A DNA stretch of 64,000 bases from Psychrobacter proteolyticus (GTDB lineage Bacteria; Pseudomonadota; Gammaproteobacteria; Pseudomonadales; Moraxellaceae): contig NZ_QLKS01000001.1 in NCBI RefSeq assembly GCF_003350005.1, positions 229,946 through 293,945 of the forward strand. Direction: 5' to 3'. Positions 27,343 to 37,323 of this stretch are shown piece after piece; position 1 is the stretch's first letter, and each line of letters starts with the position of its first letter. Made by a program: the position numbers and the translations under genes. A model generated the notes under the pieces. The model was given only the letters and a program-made list of their open reading frames with translations. It searched no databases and was not told the origin of the DNA.

Positions 27343-29322
27343 CTAAGGCTGATTCCATATAGAAAATCCAATTTTTCTTTTGGTATGTTTAAACTTACTT
27401 TTTCTTAGCATACGGCTTTTATGTTTTAGTGCTTTGAGTGCCCCACTTCGGCTTACTGTTGCCAGAGATGGATTATGCTGGCTTGGTGCATTGGCAGCGT
27501 TGCTATTGTCTTCTTCGTCTTTAGTGGTACCAACGTTTTTAGTGATATCAACACCGTCACCATTATCTATTCCGACGTTTGTTTCATTATTATTTGTATC
27601 GCTATTACTGTCTAGGCCACCCTCCTCTGTTTCAGTCGTGTTATTTTCCATATGATGTTCAAGTTCAGCCTGATTGACGATTAGCTGCTGAGTTGGCAAT
27701 GCGTGCTCAACCTTATATTTTGCCACTTGATTTAATACATCGACGAATACCACGTTTTGCTTATCATAAAATTCCATCACGTCATTGGCATTAATATATG
27801 CTTGTAGCTGAATCACATAACAATCTTGACGCAGCTCTAAAATATTGACCTGATTCCATTCTTGGTTTGTTAAATAGTGCTCATTTAAGAATTCATCTAA
27901 GTCTTTTACCATCTTGAAAACGACATCGATATCAGCGGTGCGCTTCAGGTATAGCTGATGGAAAAAACGGAACATATCACGAGAAGTAAAGTTTTCAATT
28001 TGCATCGATGAAAAATCACCGTTTGGCACTGTAACAATCGTCCGCGTCAAAGTACGTACACGCGATGAGCGAATACCAATGTCGATAACCGTGCCTTCAT
28101 AAGTACCAAATTTACAGTAGTCACCGATACGCACAGGTGAATCTGCGACGACGACGACACTACCAACTAAGTTTTCAATCGTCTTTTGCGCACCAAGGGC
28201 TAACGCCAAACCACCCACACCCAGTGCCGCAATACCAGTAGTCAAGTCAAAACCTAGATTGCCAAAAATGACAATCACTGCAAATATCAATAGTAGCGCT
28301 TTGACAACCTTACGTAGCAACCCCAAGATTGAAACACGCTCAGTGTAGTTTTTCTTATAGCTAAGATTTACCGCTCGGGTAAATATCGCATCGACAACTC
28401 TTAACAGTAGCCAAGTTAAGGCCAGCCAAGAGGCTATATCTGTAAAGCGATTGACTGGCTCACGCAACGTCACCGATACGCCTGCATAAACCATAACCTC
28501 TGATAGTATCAATGCCATGATGACCACAGAAAGTGGCAATATCACCTTATTGGGTAATGGCAATGGCGTACCACGCAAATATGGATAAACAATTCTTAAT
28601 AAATGGTACAGCAACCATACTGCGATATAAGTGAGTACAAAACTGGTCACAATCATGGTCAGCGCAGCGACTAAGTCAGCTAACTGATAACCAAAAACTT
28701 TTTTGCCGTCTAGCGAATCAACGGTATAGCGCGATACCAAAGTCGGCTCAGTGTCCTCTATTACTTCTGGTACTGAGGTCAGCGTATCGCTAGAGAATTG
28801 CCAATATTGTTCGTTTTGTTTTGAAACTACCCTTTCGAGTAGTAACGGAACACTTCGCTCTCCGATATTAATCACACCGACATTTTCTTGGCTAGGTGGT
28901 AGTTGATCGGTTAGATTACCCTCAGGTGAATTGCTAATCTGTAGATCCGGCTGAAAACGCCCTCCTGCATCCAGTGCCTGTTTGAACTGTCGCACAACGG
29001 TCGTTGGGTTGTCAGACTTAGATAAGTTGAGATAATTACTTGCCAGCAGATAGTCATTTTCGCCCAGCGCACTGATAAATCCTTGTACCGTATGACGCGG
29101 TGTATCTCGGCCGAATGAATCAGGCAATGGCGTACTTACTGCCTCTCCACTACTATCATTACCCACTCCAAGAGCCCCCGCCTCAACAGCATAAGCACTA
29201 TTTGGCAAGGCAATACTTAATAGCATAGCCAGTAACAGCATTGCGACTATAAATGGCATCTTAATAATATAATAGAACGAATGAGGCGAAGGACTGGGAG
29301 TCAGATTATGCTTGATAGACAA
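27343..29322 (-). CDS. MscS-family mechanosensitive channel with long N-terminal domain
   Basis: 659 residues, more than twice the length of MscS. A signal-like segment is followed by an exported globular domain of about 160 residues (DTPRHTVQGFISALGENDY). Several membrane helices follow, and the MscS core has the pore helix (GIAALGVGGLALALGAQKT) and NLVGSVVVVADSPVRIGDYC. The C-terminal tail (about residues 560-659) is Asn/Asp/Glu-rich low complexity followed by a basic end. The likely start is TTG at 29322 with AAGAGG upstream; the ATG at 29259 lacks a ribosome site. It protects against osmotic downshock by family inference. It is monocistronic and divergent from the TonB receptor. Confidence 0.88.
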   Translation of the reverse strand: MSIKHNLTPSPSPHSFYYIIKMPFIVAMLLLAMLLSIALPNSAYAVEAGALGVGNDSSGEAVSTPLPDSFGRDTPRHTVQGFISALGENDYLLASNYLNLSKSDNPTTVVRQFKQALDAGGRFQPDLQISNSPEGNLTDQLPPSQENVGVINIGERSVPLLLERVVSKQNEQYWQFSSDTLTSVPEVIEDTEPTLVSRYTVDSLDGKKVFGYQLADLVAALTMIVTSFVLTYIAVWLLYHLLRIVYPYLRGTPLPLPNKVILPLSVVIMALILSEVMVYAGVSVTLREPVNRFTDIASWLALTWLLLRVVDAIFTRAVNLSYKKNYTERVSILGLLRKVVKALLLIFAVIVIFGNLGFDLTTGIAALGVGGLALALGAQKTIENLVGSVVVVADSPVRIGDYCKFGTYEGTVIDIGIRSSRVRTLTRTIVTVPNGDFSSMQIENFTSRDMFRFFHQLYLKRTADIDVVFKMVKDLDEFLNEHYLTNQEWNQVNILELRQDCYVIQLQAYINANDVMEFYDKQNVVFVDVLNQVAKYKVEHALPTQQLIVNQAELEHHMENNTTETEEGGLDSNSDTNNNETNVGIDNGDGVDITKNVGTTKDEEDNSNAANAPSQHNPSLATVSRSGALKALKHKSRMLRKSKFKHTKRKIGFSIWNQP

Positions 29323-29723
29323 AACAAACCTCTTAATTTAGAAATGGCATGATAAATAACGAATGACGTCCATACTATAGTAACAATTATTTATAACAGC
29401 AGTACTTTTGATTACGCAATTTTGTAGCTAACTGTATTGGCATTTGGTTTCTTGATTTATAAACATCTTTAATAAAAGTGACGAGACATTCATAACCTAA
29501 TTAAATAAAATAATTTTTAACTGACTATTTGGTAAATCCTCATGAATAACATTCAGCCTATCCTGAATAAACATTAGGTTAAAGTAGTTTATAAATCAAA
29601 GGATTTTATAGATAATAAGCGCAGTCTTACTTATATGATTTTTTTTGTAATTTTTGACATCCACTACGTCATAATAGTTACTTTTTATTTCTGCATTTTC
29701 ATTTGATTACTTTGGAATCGACT
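29323..29723. other. Divergent intergenic region
   Basis: 400 AT-rich bases between the mscS-type gene and the btuB-like gene. It should hold both promoters. I looked for an adenosylcobalamin riboswitch (B12 box) and for Fur or Zur-like palindromes and saw none convincing. Confidence 0.5.
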
Positions 29724-31637
29724 ATGTCTGTATCACGTGCATCTTCACGTACCTATCTTCGTTTAAGTATTTTGAGCGCGCTTGGCTTACTTGCAGTAAA
29801 TACCGCAATGGCAGCCACCTCTGAAAACACTTCAATTGACGATAGTAACTTACCACAAGTTGAGCTTGACGAAATCGTAGTAACAGCGACTCGTACACCT
29901 ACTAAAGTTAGCAATACGATTGCGCAAACTCGTGTAGTCAATAGTGAAGAGCTAAAACACTATCAAGGTCAAAGTGCTTTTGAAGTCCTTAAGCAGCAGC
30001 CTGGTATCAGTCATTATACTAACGGAGGCATGGGTACAGCTTCAAATTTTTACATGCGCGGTTACGATAGCAAGCAAATCTTAGTCTTGATTGATGGTGT
30101 TCGCTATAGTTCTGTTAGTAATGGTGGAGCAGCACTTAACTTATTGCCTGCCGATCAAATTGACCGTATCGAAATTTTATATGGTGCATCAGGCTCTAGT
30201 ATATATGGTGCAGACGCGATGGGCGGTGTCATTCAAGTATTCACCAAAGGCGGCAATGTAGATCAAAGCAGCATGTCGGTTACTGCTGGCGTTGGCTCAA
30301 ACGATCAATATTTATATGGTGCGAGTGCGCAGTTTGCTAATGATACTGGTACCACACTGAGCTTGTCAGCCAGTCATAACGAAAGCGATGGTATTAGCGC
30401 CAAACTGCCCAATGCATCTGGTTATAATAAAGATGAAGACGGGTTTGAAAGCGACAACATGAGTATTGCTATAAATCAACGTATTAACGATCAATGGCTA
30501 GCAGGCGCCAGTGCTTTATACAGCAAGTCTACTACCGATTTTGATGATGGTGATTATGATAATGCTCATGCTGACCAAGAGAACGGTAGTGCTCAAGCCT
30601 ATGTAGACTGGAGGTATATGCCAGGTTCTTCATTGAAACTACAATATGGACATTCAATTGATAAGAGTGACTCTTCTAGTCAATATGGCGGGGTATTTGA
30701 TACCAAGCAAGACCAAATAAGTTTAATCGGTCAACATCAGATCTCGATTGGTCAAGGTTTTTATGGGGTCGAATACCTTAACCAGAGTTTGGACAGCAGT
30801 GCATATGAAATCGATGATCGTGATGTAACCAGTGCATTTTTTGGCTACATAGTTGATATCAACCAATTCGATGGCCAAGCGAACCTACGTTATGATGACA
30901 ACTCACAATACGGTGATGAAACGACTTATAACTTAGGCGGTGCTTATCATATTAGCCCTAATTGGCGTATTGGTACTAGCTATGCAAAAGGATTTCGCGC
31001 ACCTACTTTCAATGATATATATCCTGGATACGGTGGTAACCCGGATCTAAAACCTGAAACCAGTGACAACTATGAAGCCTTTGTTGAATACAGCACGCCC
31101 TTACAGTCTACACGCCTAACTGGCTACTATAATGATGTAGAAGACTTGATTTCTTTTCCTGAAGGCACAGCTGTCAACGTAGATAAAGCCAAAATTAAAG
31201 GTATGTCGTTAACATCCGACTGGATTATTAATAGCTATTTGTTTGGTGGCAGCTATGACTATCAAGATGCTAAAGATAAGAGCGATTATACTGGTAGAGT
31301 AGATTTTGATCAGAATACCATCGATTATAATGGCAATTACCTTCCTTATCGCCCTGAACATAAAGGCTTAGTATATGTCGGGTACCGTCTGCCAAGTTTG
31401 GATATTCGTGCTGAGTATCAATATGTGGGCGACTATTACAGCAGAGTTGCTAACACTAAAGCTCAATCTGTGGATAGTTATGGGTTACTGAATATTAGTG
31501 GTAGCTACGAACTGACTGACAACCTATCTATGACAGCTCGTCTAAACAATATCACTAACGAAGATTATATAACAGATATTGGTTATGATACTGACGGCAC
31601 TAACTTCTTCACCTCTTTAACTTATAACTGGTACTAA
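29724..31637 (+). CDS. btuB: TonB-dependent outer-membrane receptor, BtuB-like
   Basis: 637 residues. A signal peptide (to about residue 30, ending in AMAA) is followed by a TonB box (DEIVVTATR), a plug domain (YDSKQILVLIDGVRYSS, DRIEILYGASGSSIYGADAMGGVIQV) and a 22-strand type barrel ending in aromatic FTSLTYNWY, the outer-membrane insertion signal. The plug and the overall length fit cobalamin receptors, but siderophore or other metal uptake is also possible, since no B12 riboswitch is seen upstream. ATG at 29724, with only a weak GGA ribosome site. Terminator at 31684-31714. The gene symbol is tentative. Confidence 0.7.
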   Translation: MSVSRASSRTYLRLSILSALGLLAVNTAMAATSENTSIDDSNLPQVELDEIVVTATRTPTKVSNTIAQTRVVNSEELKHYQGQSAFEVLKQQPGISHYTNGGMGTASNFYMRGYDSKQILVLIDGVRYSSVSNGGAALNLLPADQIDRIEILYGASGSSIYGADAMGGVIQVFTKGGNVDQSSMSVTAGVGSNDQYLYGASAQFANDTGTTLSLSASHNESDGISAKLPNASGYNKDEDGFESDNMSIAINQRINDQWLAGASALYSKSTTDFDDGDYDNAHADQENGSAQAYVDWRYMPGSSLKLQYGHSIDKSDSSSQYGGVFDTKQDQISLIGQHQISIGQGFYGVEYLNQSLDSSAYEIDDRDVTSAFFGYIVDINQFDGQANLRYDDNSQYGDETTYNLGGAYHISPNWRIGTSYAKGFRAPTFNDIYPGYGGNPDLKPETSDNYEAFVEYSTPLQSTRLTGYYNDVEDLISFPEGTAVNVDKAKIKGMSLTSDWIINSYLFGGSYDYQDAKDKSDYTGRVDFDQNTIDYNGNYLPYRPEHKGLVYVGYRLPSLDIRAEYQYVGDYYSRVANTKAQSVDSYGLLNISGSYELTDNLSMTARLNNITNEDYITDIGYDTDGTNFFTSLTYNWY

Positions 31638-31683
31638 GCTTAAGCTAACTTAGCAATTAAAAACCTAGCGCTTAACTAAATAT

Positions 31684-31714
31684 AAAAGGTCATCTAAAGG
31701 TGGCCTTTTTTTTA
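31684..31714 (+). terminator. Rho-independent terminator
   Basis: Stem AAAAGGTCA / TGGCCTTTT (one G-T pair) with a T-run of eight, about 50 bases after the TonB receptor gene. Confidence 0.8.
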
Positions 31715-31810
31715 TACCTATGAAAAACATACAGGTACTTATGCCATGACTGCTTATCATTTATCTCAGTCAATAGGTGACAATTAACCACTCATCTATT
31801 ACAATAACGA

Positions 31811-31952
31811 CCTCCGAGAGGTGTTGCGCCATAACAGTGATTTACTGCATTAACATTCTATAGTTATGCAATCACAGGTTATGTTAGGCTCGGTTAACTG
31901 TCGAGAGACCATATTTTTGGTCGCTCACAGCGCAAACAACGGCACCTGCGTT
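31811..31952 (+). promoter_or_regulatory. S-adenosylhomocysteine (SAH) riboswitch
   Basis: The leader upstream of ahcY carries the conserved pieces of the SAH aptamer in order: CCGAGAGGTGTTGCG, then after a variable stem GGCTCGG, then CGCTCACAGCGCAAACAACGG and CACCT. AGGTG (31819-31823) pairs with CACCT (31943-31947), and CCGAG (31814-31818) can pair with CTCGG (31889-31893). These elements switch expression on when SAH accumulates. It lies about 45 bases before the ahcY start and would control ahcY and metF together. Confidence 0.85.
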
Positions 31953-31995
31953 TTTATTCTTTTTATCATTCGTTAACCACTGATAGGAGCATATT

Positions 31996-33420
31996 ATGGA
32001 CGCAGTGTCTACTACACCATCTGCCCATACGATCGATCCCTCTTTCACTGACTATAAAGTCGCTGACATCAGCCTTGCTGATTACGGCCGCCGTGAAATT
32101 ACCCTTGCTGAAGCCGAAATGCCTGCCCTAATGGGTTTGCGTCGTCGCTACGAAGCAGACCAGCCGCTTAAAGGCGCGAAAATCGCTGGCTGTATCCACA
32201 TGACTATTCAGACTGCCGTACTTATCGAGACACTAGTCGCGCTAGGTGCTGAAGTACGCTGGACATCATGTAACATCTTCTCAACTCAAGACCATGCTGC
32301 TGCTGCAATTGCTGCTGCTGGTATCTCTGTTTATGCTTGGAAAGGCGAAACAGAAGAAGAGTATGAATGGTGCCTACGTCAGCAAGTACATGTTGGCGGC
32401 GAAGCATCAGGCCAACTTTGGGATGCCAACCTAATTTTGGATGACGGCGGTGACTTAACTGCTTTGATTCATAATGATTATGCTGAGCTTCTTGATAGCA
32501 TTCATGGTATCTCAGAAGAGACCACTACTGGTGTACATCGTCTGGTTGAGATGCTTGCCAAAGGTACACTTAAAGTACCAGCCATCAACGTCAATGATGC
32601 GGTTACTAAGTCTAAAAATGACAACAAATACGGCTGCCGTCATAGCTTAAACGATGCTATCAAACGCGCTACCGATATGTTCCTTGCTGGCCGTCGCGCT
32701 TTGGTTATCGGTTATGGCGATGTAGGTAAAGGCTCTACACAAAGCTTACGTCAAGAAGGCATGATCGTACGTGTTTCAGAAGTTGACCCTATCTGTGCTA
32801 TGCAGGCATGTATGGACGGCTTTGAAGTCTTATCACCATACATCGACGGTGACAACACGGGCGGCGCAGCCAGCATCAACAAACGTCTGCTTGAAGATAC
32901 TGACATGATCGTCACGACTACTGGTAACTACCATGTTTGTGATAGACATATGTTAGCAGCCCTTAAGCCTGGTGCTGTTGTATGTAACATCGGTCACTTT
33001 GACACCGAAATCGACACTCAGTTTATGCGTGATAACTGGCGCTGGGTTGAGATCAAGCCACAAGTTCATCAAATCTTCCGCTCAGACGATGAGAACGATT
33101 ATTTGATCTTGCTTGCTGAAGGTCGCCTAGTAAACCTAGGTAACGCTACTGGTCACCCATCACGCGTTATGGACGGCTCATTTGCCAACCAAGTATTAGC
33201 TCAAATGTATCTGTTCGAAGAAAAATTCGCTGATTTGCCAGCTGACCAACGTACTGACAACTTATACGTAAAAGTACTGCCTAAGAAATTAGACGAAGAA
33301 GTGGCCGCTGCGATGGTTGCAGGCTTTAACGGCACTTTAACCAAGCTAACTGAAAAGCAAGCTGAGTATTTGGGTGTGCCAGTTGAAGGTCCATTCAAGC
33401 CTGACGCTTATAAATACTAA
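31996..33420 (+). CDS. ahcY: S-adenosylhomocysteine hydrolase
   Basis: 474 residues. Splits SAH into adenosine and homocysteine, removing the inhibitor of methyltransferases. The NAD-binding motif GYGDVGKG, the N-terminal [16 protein letters not shown] block, [11 protein letters not shown] and the C-terminal KPDAYKY are all intact. ATG at 31996 with GATAGGAG upstream. It is preceded by the SAH riboswitch and followed 13 bases later by metF, so the two form one transcript for homocysteine recycling. Confidence 0.97.
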   Translation: MDAVSTTPSAHTIDPSFTDYKVADISLADYGRREITLAEAEMPALMGLRRRYEADQPLKGAKIAGCIHMTIQTAVLIETLVALGAEVRWTSCNIFSTQDHAAAAIAAAGISVYAWKGETEEEYEWCLRQQVHVGGEASGQLWDANLILDDGGDLTALIHNDYAELLDSIHGISEETTTGVHRLVEMLAKGTLKVPAINVNDAVTKSKNDNKYGCRHSLNDAIKRATDMFLAGRRALVIGYGDVGKGSTQSLRQEGMIVRVSEVDPICAMQACMDGFEVLSPYIDGDNTGGAASINKRLLEDTDMIVTTTGNYHVCDRHMLAALKPGAVVCNIGHFDTEIDTQFMRDNWRWVEIKPQVHQIFRSDDENDYLILLAEGRLVNLGNATGHPSRVMDGSFANQVLAQMYLFEEKFADLPADQRTDNLYVKVLPKKLDEEVAAAMVAGFNGTLTKLTEKQAEYLGVPVEGPFKPDAYKY

Positions 33421-33433
33421 AAGGAGCCTGACT

Positions 33434-34282
33434 GTGAGTAAGCCTGCTTTCTCCTTTGAGTTCTTTCCTGCAAAGACCGAGCAAGGTCACGAAAAGCTTC
33501 TCAGCACTTATGATGAGCTTAATAAGTTGTCACCCGCTTATTTTTCGGTAACTTATGGTGCGGGCGGTTCAACTCGTAGCCGCACCTTAGATATCGTACA
33601 GGCACTAAGTGCGCGTGGTACCACTGAAATCGCGCCGCACATGTCTTGTATTGGCGATGACAAAAGTGAAATCGCTGAATTGCTCGAGTATTATAAGACT
33701 TTAGGTATTAGACGTTTAGTAGCGCTACGCGGCGACTTGCCATCAGGTCAGGTGGGCATGGGTGAACTACCATTTGCGGTAGATTTGGTAAAGTACATTC
33801 GTGAGCATTCGGGTGATCACTTCCATATCGAAGTGGCCTCCTACCCTGAAATGCACCCACAAGCGCGTAGCTTTGAGTTTGATATCGATAACTTGGTAAA
33901 TAAATACCAAGCTGGTGCCAATGCGTCGATTACTCAGTTTTTCTACAACGCTGACAGCTATCTGTACTTGCGTGATAAGTTAGAGAAACGCGGTATTGAC
34001 ACAGTAGCTCAGCCTTTGGTCGCTGGTATCATGCCAATTACCAATTCAAGCAATCTCTTGCGTTTTGCTGATAGCTGTGGCGCCGATATTCCGCGCTATG
34101 TACGTAAGCAGTTGACGGATTTTGGTGATGATCGTAAAGCTATTCGTGAGTTTGGCTTTGATGTGGTTTATCGTTTGTGTGAACGCTTGATTGCCGAGGG
34201 CGTACCTGCCATGCATTTTTATAGCATGAACAAAGTTGAGCCAAACAAACGCTTAGTAGAAGCATTGGGATTGATTGCTTAA
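33434..34282 (+). CDS. metF: 5,10-methylenetetrahydrofolate reductase
   Basis: 282 residues. Flavoprotein that supplies methyl-THF for methionine synthesis. The N-terminal SFEFFPAKTEQG, the FFSVTYGAGGSTR-type block (SVTYGAGGST), ASYPEMHP and ITQFFYNADSYL are typical. The proper start is GTG at 33434, preceded by AAGGAG right after the ahcY stop; the frame upstream of it overlaps ahcY without a ribosome site. Together with AhcY it closes the methyl cycle, both presumably under the SAH riboswitch. Terminator at 34336-34366. Confidence 0.96.
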   Translation: MSKPAFSFEFFPAKTEQGHEKLLSTYDELNKLSPAYFSVTYGAGGSTRSRTLDIVQALSARGTTEIAPHMSCIGDDKSEIAELLEYYKTLGIRRLVALRGDLPSGQVGMGELPFAVDLVKYIREHSGDHFHIEVASYPEMHPQARSFEFDIDNLVNKYQAGANASITQFFYNADSYLYLRDKLEKRGIDTVAQPLVAGIMPITNSSNLLRFADSCGADIPRYVRKQLTDFGDDRKAIREFGFDVVYRLCERLIAEGVPAMHFYSMNKVEPNKRLVEALGLIA

Positions 34283-34335
34283 ATTTGTAAGCATTCTAAA
34301 ATACCCCTTCATCATTCCTGAATACATTATTAATG

Positions 34336-34366
34336 ACTGGCGCTTCTAGGAGCGCCAGTTTTTTAT
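34336..34366 (+). terminator. Rho-independent terminator of ahcY-metF
   Basis: Stem ACTGGCGCT / AGCGCCAGT with a 6-base loop and a T-run. The rest of the roughly 300-base gap to rsmE shows nothing else I can identify. Confidence 0.92.
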
Positions 34367-34582
34367 TGGCAGAAAATACGTTTTGACCGCTGATAACTCA
34401 TAGAACACACTCTATCTTAATTAATTTTTTATCCTTCCTTCACTATGCAATAATGTTATTTACAGAAAAAATGCTGTTGTGGCACAAGAACTCTTATAAA
34501 AGCTATACCATTAGCCAAATCAAATGATATTCTATTGCCCTAATAATAATTACACTTAATCAAATTATGGGAATAAAGCCAC

Positions 34583-35458
34583 GTGCGACGTTTTTTTTAT
34601 GCTATTAGCAATGACAATAATGATAATCGATCAATACCTAAGCTAACAGAGTTGCCTATAGGTAGCCAAGTAGACCTGCCAGACAATATTGTCCACCATT
34701 GGTGCCGAGTACTACGTGCAAATATTGGTGACCAAGGTATTTTGTTTGATGGATTTGGCGGCGAGTGTAAAGTAGAACTACAGGCTATTAGTAAAAAAAA
34801 TGCCACTGCTACTTTACTTGCTCATATAGACGATGATCGTACGGCACCTACTATCACTCAAATCGGCTTAGTAATGAGCCGAGGCGAGCGTATGGACTAT
34901 GCGATACAAAAGGCGACCGAACTTGGCGTGACTGCTATTCAGTTACTCAGTAGCCACCACGGAGAAGTTACATTAAAACCTGCACAAATTGAGAAGAAAC
35001 TGTTGCATTGGCAACAAGTGGCGATCGCAGCTTGCGAACAGTGCGGACTTAATCGTCCGCCTCTCATTTTTGCACCACAATCCATTACCCAATGGCTAAG
35101 CAATACCAACACTGACTCTACTCATAATGAGATGACTGTCAGCCCTATCGTTTCTGTGCTTAGTCAAGATCCTTATTACCAGATATTAGACGGTCTTGCA
35201 GATGTGTGTATGCAAATGAGCGTACCAGCAGCAGGGCAACCTGCCATGCCTAGTGCTCTACCTGATGTGCTTAAAAAACAAACTCCTTATATTAAACTAC
35301 TGATTGGACCTGAAGGAGGTTTAAGTAGTGATGAGTGTAAACAAGCAAATAATGTTGGCTTTATGCCGTGGCAAATTGGTACAAGAGTGTTGCGCACTGA
35401 GTCCGCACCAGTGGTTGCTTTGTCTACTATATCCGCCTTGTATAGCTGGAAACGATAA
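34583..35458 (+). CDS. rsmE: 16S rRNA m3U1498 methyltransferase
   Basis: 291 residues, a SPOUT-fold methyltransferase that modifies U1498 of 16S rRNA. Diagnostic blocks are the N-terminal MRRFFYA, LVMSRGERMDYAIQKATELG, and the knotted AdoMet site LLIGPEGGLSSDE and RVLRTESAPVVALS. The start is GTG at 34583, with no strong Shine-Dalgarno. The C-terminal half carries a long insert (about residues 170-215) before the knot that is not usual in the family. It is a single gene, about 150 bases upstream of the PAS-GGDEF-EAL gene. Confidence 0.95.
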   Translation: MRRFFYAISNDNNDNRSIPKLTELPIGSQVDLPDNIVHHWCRVLRANIGDQGILFDGFGGECKVELQAISKKNATATLLAHIDDDRTAPTITQIGLVMSRGERMDYAIQKATELGVTAIQLLSSHHGEVTLKPAQIEKKLLHWQQVAIAACEQCGLNRPPLIFAPQSITQWLSNTNTDSTHNEMTVSPIVSVLSQDPYYQILDGLADVCMQMSVPAAGQPAMPSALPDVLKKQTPYIKLLIGPEGGLSSDECKQANNVGFMPWQIGTRVLRTESAPVVALSTISALYSWKR

Positions 35459-35610
35459 CCAAGAATAATAGTCATTATCATTAATAAATTTAAAAGTAGA
35501 ACTTTTGTTTTATATTTTGTAGACTTAAAAGTGATCTTAGCTCAATGTTGAGAAGTTGAATCACCATATTTATTTTATTTTTATAAGCCATTATTTTGTG
35601 AGCCATTATT

Positions 35611-37323
35611 ATGAGCGATTTTGACACTATCCCAGCATCGATTAAGCAACGGTTAATGACCGAACTGTGTGAGAAAATTGAAGATGCCATATTTATACTA
35701 GACGAAAATCTACGTTATTTATCTGTCAATCCTAGCTATGAGCTTTTGATTGGCTACAAAGAAGAGTTTTTAATCGGTCGTCCACTTGGTATATATGCTG
35801 CTGAATTTTTATCAGAAGCAGAGCAAGTAATTTTAAAAGATATCAAGAAAAACTTAAACGAACATGGTTTTTATGAACTTGATTTTTCGATGGCCAACCG
35901 TTATGGACAGAATATTGACTGTCATATTACTTATCGCAGAATTTATATAGATCAAATGGCTTATCATATTGGTATGCTGCGTGATATGTCTGCAGTTATT
36001 AAAGATCAAAAACAGGTCGCCCATTTGCTTAATTACGATCAACTTACTGGGCTTCCCAATCGGAAAGTACTATTAAGTCAAGTAAGTGATATGCTGTTGG
36101 ATAGCTATCAAGAGGTTGTCCTTGTGCGATTAAATATTGATCGCTATCGTAATCTTACAAGCCTATTGGGAGCTGACGGTGCTAACGAATTGATCAAAAA
36201 CTTTGTAAAAGAGGTTGAGAAGCTCAAACTGGATAATTTGCGCTCTTTTTCTCACTTTGGTGGTGATGACTTTGCCCTACTCTTTGAATGCAAAGATGGC
36301 AATATGGTACGCCACCAATTAGACACACTTATGCAAATGTGTGAACGTCCCTTTTCTACTGCTAAAACCCATGTGACAAACCCAAGTATTTATTACCATG
36401 TCTCTGTCGGTGTAAGCTACTTCCCTAAAGATGATAACGAAGCAACTGGTTTATTGACTAAAGCAGAAAAGGCTCTGCAGTATGTCAAAGAACATGGTGG
36501 TGACGATATTCGTTGGTATGATGAGGCTATTGAAAGCGCCACTGCTGGTAGTTTAGAGCTAGAGTCTGAGCTTAGAGCTGCTACCACTGAAGGCCAGTTC
36601 GTTCCTTATTATCAGCCAAAATTCTCATTAGAGACTGGGGCTATCACAGGCTTTGAAGCATTGGTACGTTGGCAACACCCTACTCGTGGATTGCTCAAAC
36701 CTATTCATTTTATCAATGCCATTATCGCGCACAAGCTATCCTTTGATTTGTTTTCGCAACTTGCCATTAAAATCGTCAAACAATTATCTGTTTGGCAACA
36801 GCAAGGGTTTCATCAACATGTTTGTATCAATGCCGATGCGGCTGAGTTTAGCCACCCTGACTTCTTTGATATGGTGAGCACACTGCTAACAGAAAATAGT
36901 ATTGCTGCCCATCAATTGCATATAGAAGTGACTGAATCGTCTTTGATTCAGCGCCATGACAATGTAAAAAAACAGCTTAACTCACTCAGAGAGCTTGGCG
37001 TGCGTCTAGCGCTAGATGACTTCGGTACTGGTTATGCATCATTAAGCTACTTGCAAGAATACCCATTTGATTTTATCAAGATCGATAAGAGCTTTATTTC
37101 CAATATTGAAACCGATCGTACCCAGCGCGCGATTGTAAAAGCCATTTTAGACTTAGCAGTCGCTCTAGACATGCAAGTCGTTGCTGAAGGTATCGAAACT
37201 GAGCAGCAGCGTGATGTGTTGTTAGCTATGGGTTGCAAAAATGGTCAGGGTTATTGGTTTAGTAAACCCGTGGCTGCTGATGTCGCCACTGAGATGCTGA
37301 TTAAACAAAATGCTTCTGAGTAA
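35611..37323 (+). CDS. PAS-GGDEF-EAL cyclic-di-GMP signalling protein
   Basis: 570 residues, soluble. PAS-type sensor about residues 20-130, GGDEF domain about 135-305 and EAL domain about 325-565. The GGDEF signature reads GGDDF (217-221), with one acidic swap, and no RxxD inhibition site stands before it. The EAL site (349-351), ESSLIQ, LDDFGTGYASLSYL and EGIE motifs look complete. The protein is therefore probably a phosphodiesterase, with the GGDEF part possibly regulatory or weakly active. ATG at 35611. There is no membrane segment, so the signal is probably cytoplasmic. Which of the two activities dominates is an inference. Confidence 0.88.
   Translation: MSDFDTIPASIKQRLMTELCEKIEDAIFILDENLRYLSVNPSYELLIGYKEEFLIGRPLGIYAAEFLSEAEQVILKDIKKNLNEHGFYELDFSMANRYGQNIDCHITYRRIYIDQMAYHIGMLRDMSAVIKDQKQVAHLLNYDQLTGLPNRKVLLSQVSDMLLDSYQEVVLVRLNIDRYRNLTSLLGADGANELIKNFVKEVEKLKLDNLRSFSHFGGDDFALLFECKDGNMVRHQLDTLMQMCERPFSTAKTHVTNPSIYYHVSVGVSYFPKDDNEATGLLTKAEKALQYVKEHGGDDIRWYDEAIESATAGSLELESELRAATTEGQFVPYYQPKFSLETGAITGFEALVRWQHPTRGLLKPIHFINAIIAHKLSFDLFSQLAIKIVKQLSVWQQQGFHQHVCINADAAEFSHPDFFDMVSTLLTENSIAAHQLHIEVTESSLIQRHDNVKKQLNSLRELGVRLALDDFGTGYASLSYLQEYPFDFIKIDKSFISNIETDRTQRAIVKAILDLAVALDMQVVAEGIETEQQRDVLLAMGCKNGQGYWFSKPVAADVATEMLIKQNASE

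Noticed and set aside
29323-29723. Cobalamin riboswitch upstream of the BtuB-like gene
   Set aside because: No B12 box or matching pairing found by eye on the plus strand.
34436-34582. Possible small RNA gene before rsmE
   Set aside because: There is no stable stem or terminator; only AT-rich spacer is visible.
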